From NCBI GenBank assembly GCA_964530325.1, contig CAZHAX010000022.1, positions 1-51,434 of the forward strand: 51,434 bases of DNA, written 5' to 3'. The DNA comes from CAZHAX01 sp964530325 (GTDB taxonomy: Bacteria > Chloroflexota > Anaerolineae > B4-G1). The notes below the pieces were generated by a model. The model was not told where the DNA came from and made no database searches. It worked only from the letters and a program-made list of their open reading frames with translations. Positions 50,785-51,434 of the stretch are shown here, piece after piece (positions within the stretch are counted from its first letter, which is position 1; each line of letters begins with the position of its first letter). The translations under genes and the position numbers were made by a program.

Positions 50785-51434
50785 CAGTCACGATGGGCCG
50801 GCTGCGGATCACCTTCTCCAAGGGCGGGCTGTTGAGGTACAGCGGGCACCTCGATCTGGCGCGGGCCTGGGAGCGGAGCCTCCGGCGCGCCGGAATCCCG
50901 GTCGCCTACTCGCACGGGTTCAACCCACGCCCCAGGATCCAGTTGGCCGCGGCCCTGCCCCTGGGCCACGCCGGCGAGGCGGAGCTGCTCGACGTGTGGC
51001 TGGAGCGGCCGGTCGCAGTGGGAGAACTGGCCAGGGCCCTGCAGCCCGCGCTCCTGGAAGGGCTCGTGGTGAAGGAGGTGCGCGAGGTCCCGGTCCAGCA
51101 GCCTGCCCTGCCGGCTCAGGTCGCTGCCTCCGAGTACGAGGTCGCCGCTGAGTGGGAGGAGCCGGTGGAGCGACTGCAGGAGCGCATGGACCGCCTGCTG
51201 GCTGAGACTGAGCTGCGACGGCAGCGGCGGGGCAAGAGCTATGACCTGCGGCCGCTCATAGATCGCCTCTGGATCGTGCAGGAGTGGTCGCAGGCGGCAG
51301 GAGGACCGGTGCTGGGAATGGTCCTGGCGGCACGCCCGGGAGCTACGGGAAGGCCGGAGGCGGTCCTGGAAGCTCTGGGGCTCGAGGGCTGCCGCGCCCA
51401 GTTCAAGCGCCTGCGGCTAGTGCTTGGCCAGGGT
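50781..51434 (+). CDS. DUF2344 (TIGR03936) radical SAM-associated protein, partial
   Basis: The open 218 codons from the ATG at 50781 to the window end have no stop, so the gene continues past the window. It begins GRLRITFSKGGLLRYSGHLDLARAWERSLRRAGIPVAYSHGFNPRPRI, the signature of TIGR03936, which elsewhere is fused to or follows TIGR03960 radical SAM proteins. A long amphipathic middle part follows. The first four bases overlap the TIGR03960 stop (ATGA), indicating translational coupling and a working complex. The exact reaction is unknown. Confidence 0.88.
   Translation, partial: MTVTMGRLRITFSKGGLLRYSGHLDLARAWERSLRRAGIPVAYSHGFNPRPRIQLAAALPLGHAGEAELLDVWLERPVAVGELARALQPALLEGLVVKEVREVPVQQPALPAQVAASEYEVAAEWEEPVERLQERMDRLLAETELRRQRRGKSYDLRPLIDRLWIVQEWSQAAGGPVLGMVLAARPGATGRPEAVLEALGLEGCRAQFKRLRLVLGQG

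Overview
High-GC bacterial DNA, most likely from a member of the Chloroflexota (Anaerolineae-like). It reads as a draft or metagenome-derived scaffold, because two runs of exactly 100 Ns (42622-42721 and 47695-47794) mark assembly gaps. The taxon is inferred from gene content and style: GyrB and GyrA at separate loci, GH57 glycogen enzymes, a TtuA/TtuB-type tRNA thiolation pair, DUF3786, a TIGR03960/DUF2344 radical-SAM pair, a divergent T-box upstream of trpS, and near-leaderless genes. TtuA/TtuB and GH57 enzymes hint at thermophily. No sequence search was possible.

Layout. (1) 1-3169: three 21-bp-spaced repeats at the scaffold edge that resemble the end of an IS21-family element, then gyrB overlapped by a membrane-protein gene (minus strand). 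(2) 3170-3607: a MITE-like block of nested palindromes. (3) 3608-9751: a consensus promoter with a palindromic operator candidate, a PadR regulator, FOUR tandem paralogous MacB/FtsX-like permeases and one ABC ATPase (plus strand). (4) 19896-9762: an 11-gene minus-strand operon: TtuB-like sulfur carrier, plsY, TtuA-like thiolase, selA, HAD phosphatase, M24 peptidase, tsaD, sppA, AI-2E-family transporter, a 62-aa protein and DUF3786. It is bracketed by two perfect hairpins of one dispersed family. (5) 23552-19986: a Trp T-box leader, then trpS, an AAA ATPase and a TrpB2-type tryptophan synthase beta chain. (6) 23606-25900: thioredoxin and a secreted subtilase, divergent from overlapping promoters. 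(7) 26004-33242: spermidine-synthase-like membrane protein, DUF1461 protein, GH2 glycosidase, gyrA and a zinc-ribbon/cold-shock protein in one tight plus-strand run. (8) 33475-36110: lipid kinase, PlsC-like acyltransferase and an epimerase. (9) 36166-41838: a small membrane protein, GH57 branching enzyme, glycogen synthase and GH57 4-alpha-glucanotransferase. (10) 41870-51434: tRNA-Glu(CTC), YjbQ, GH94 phosphorylase, GH31 alpha-xylosidase, a gap-truncated GH95-like gene coupled to a small caspase/CHAT-like protein, and a radical SAM protein followed by a DUF2344 gene that runs off the window.

Themes. Region 4 combines tRNA maturation (s2T54, t6A37, selenocysteinyl-tRNA) with membrane lipid and proteolysis genes. 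Region 5 looks like tryptophan supply and charging under tRNA-Trp sensing. Regions 9 and 10 build and break alpha-glucans and plant-type oligosaccharides. No CRISPR array, prophage or complete transposase gene was found. The strongest candidates for follow-up are the Trp T-box operon, the four-permease array, the CHAT-like/GH95-like coupled pair and the hairpin family.
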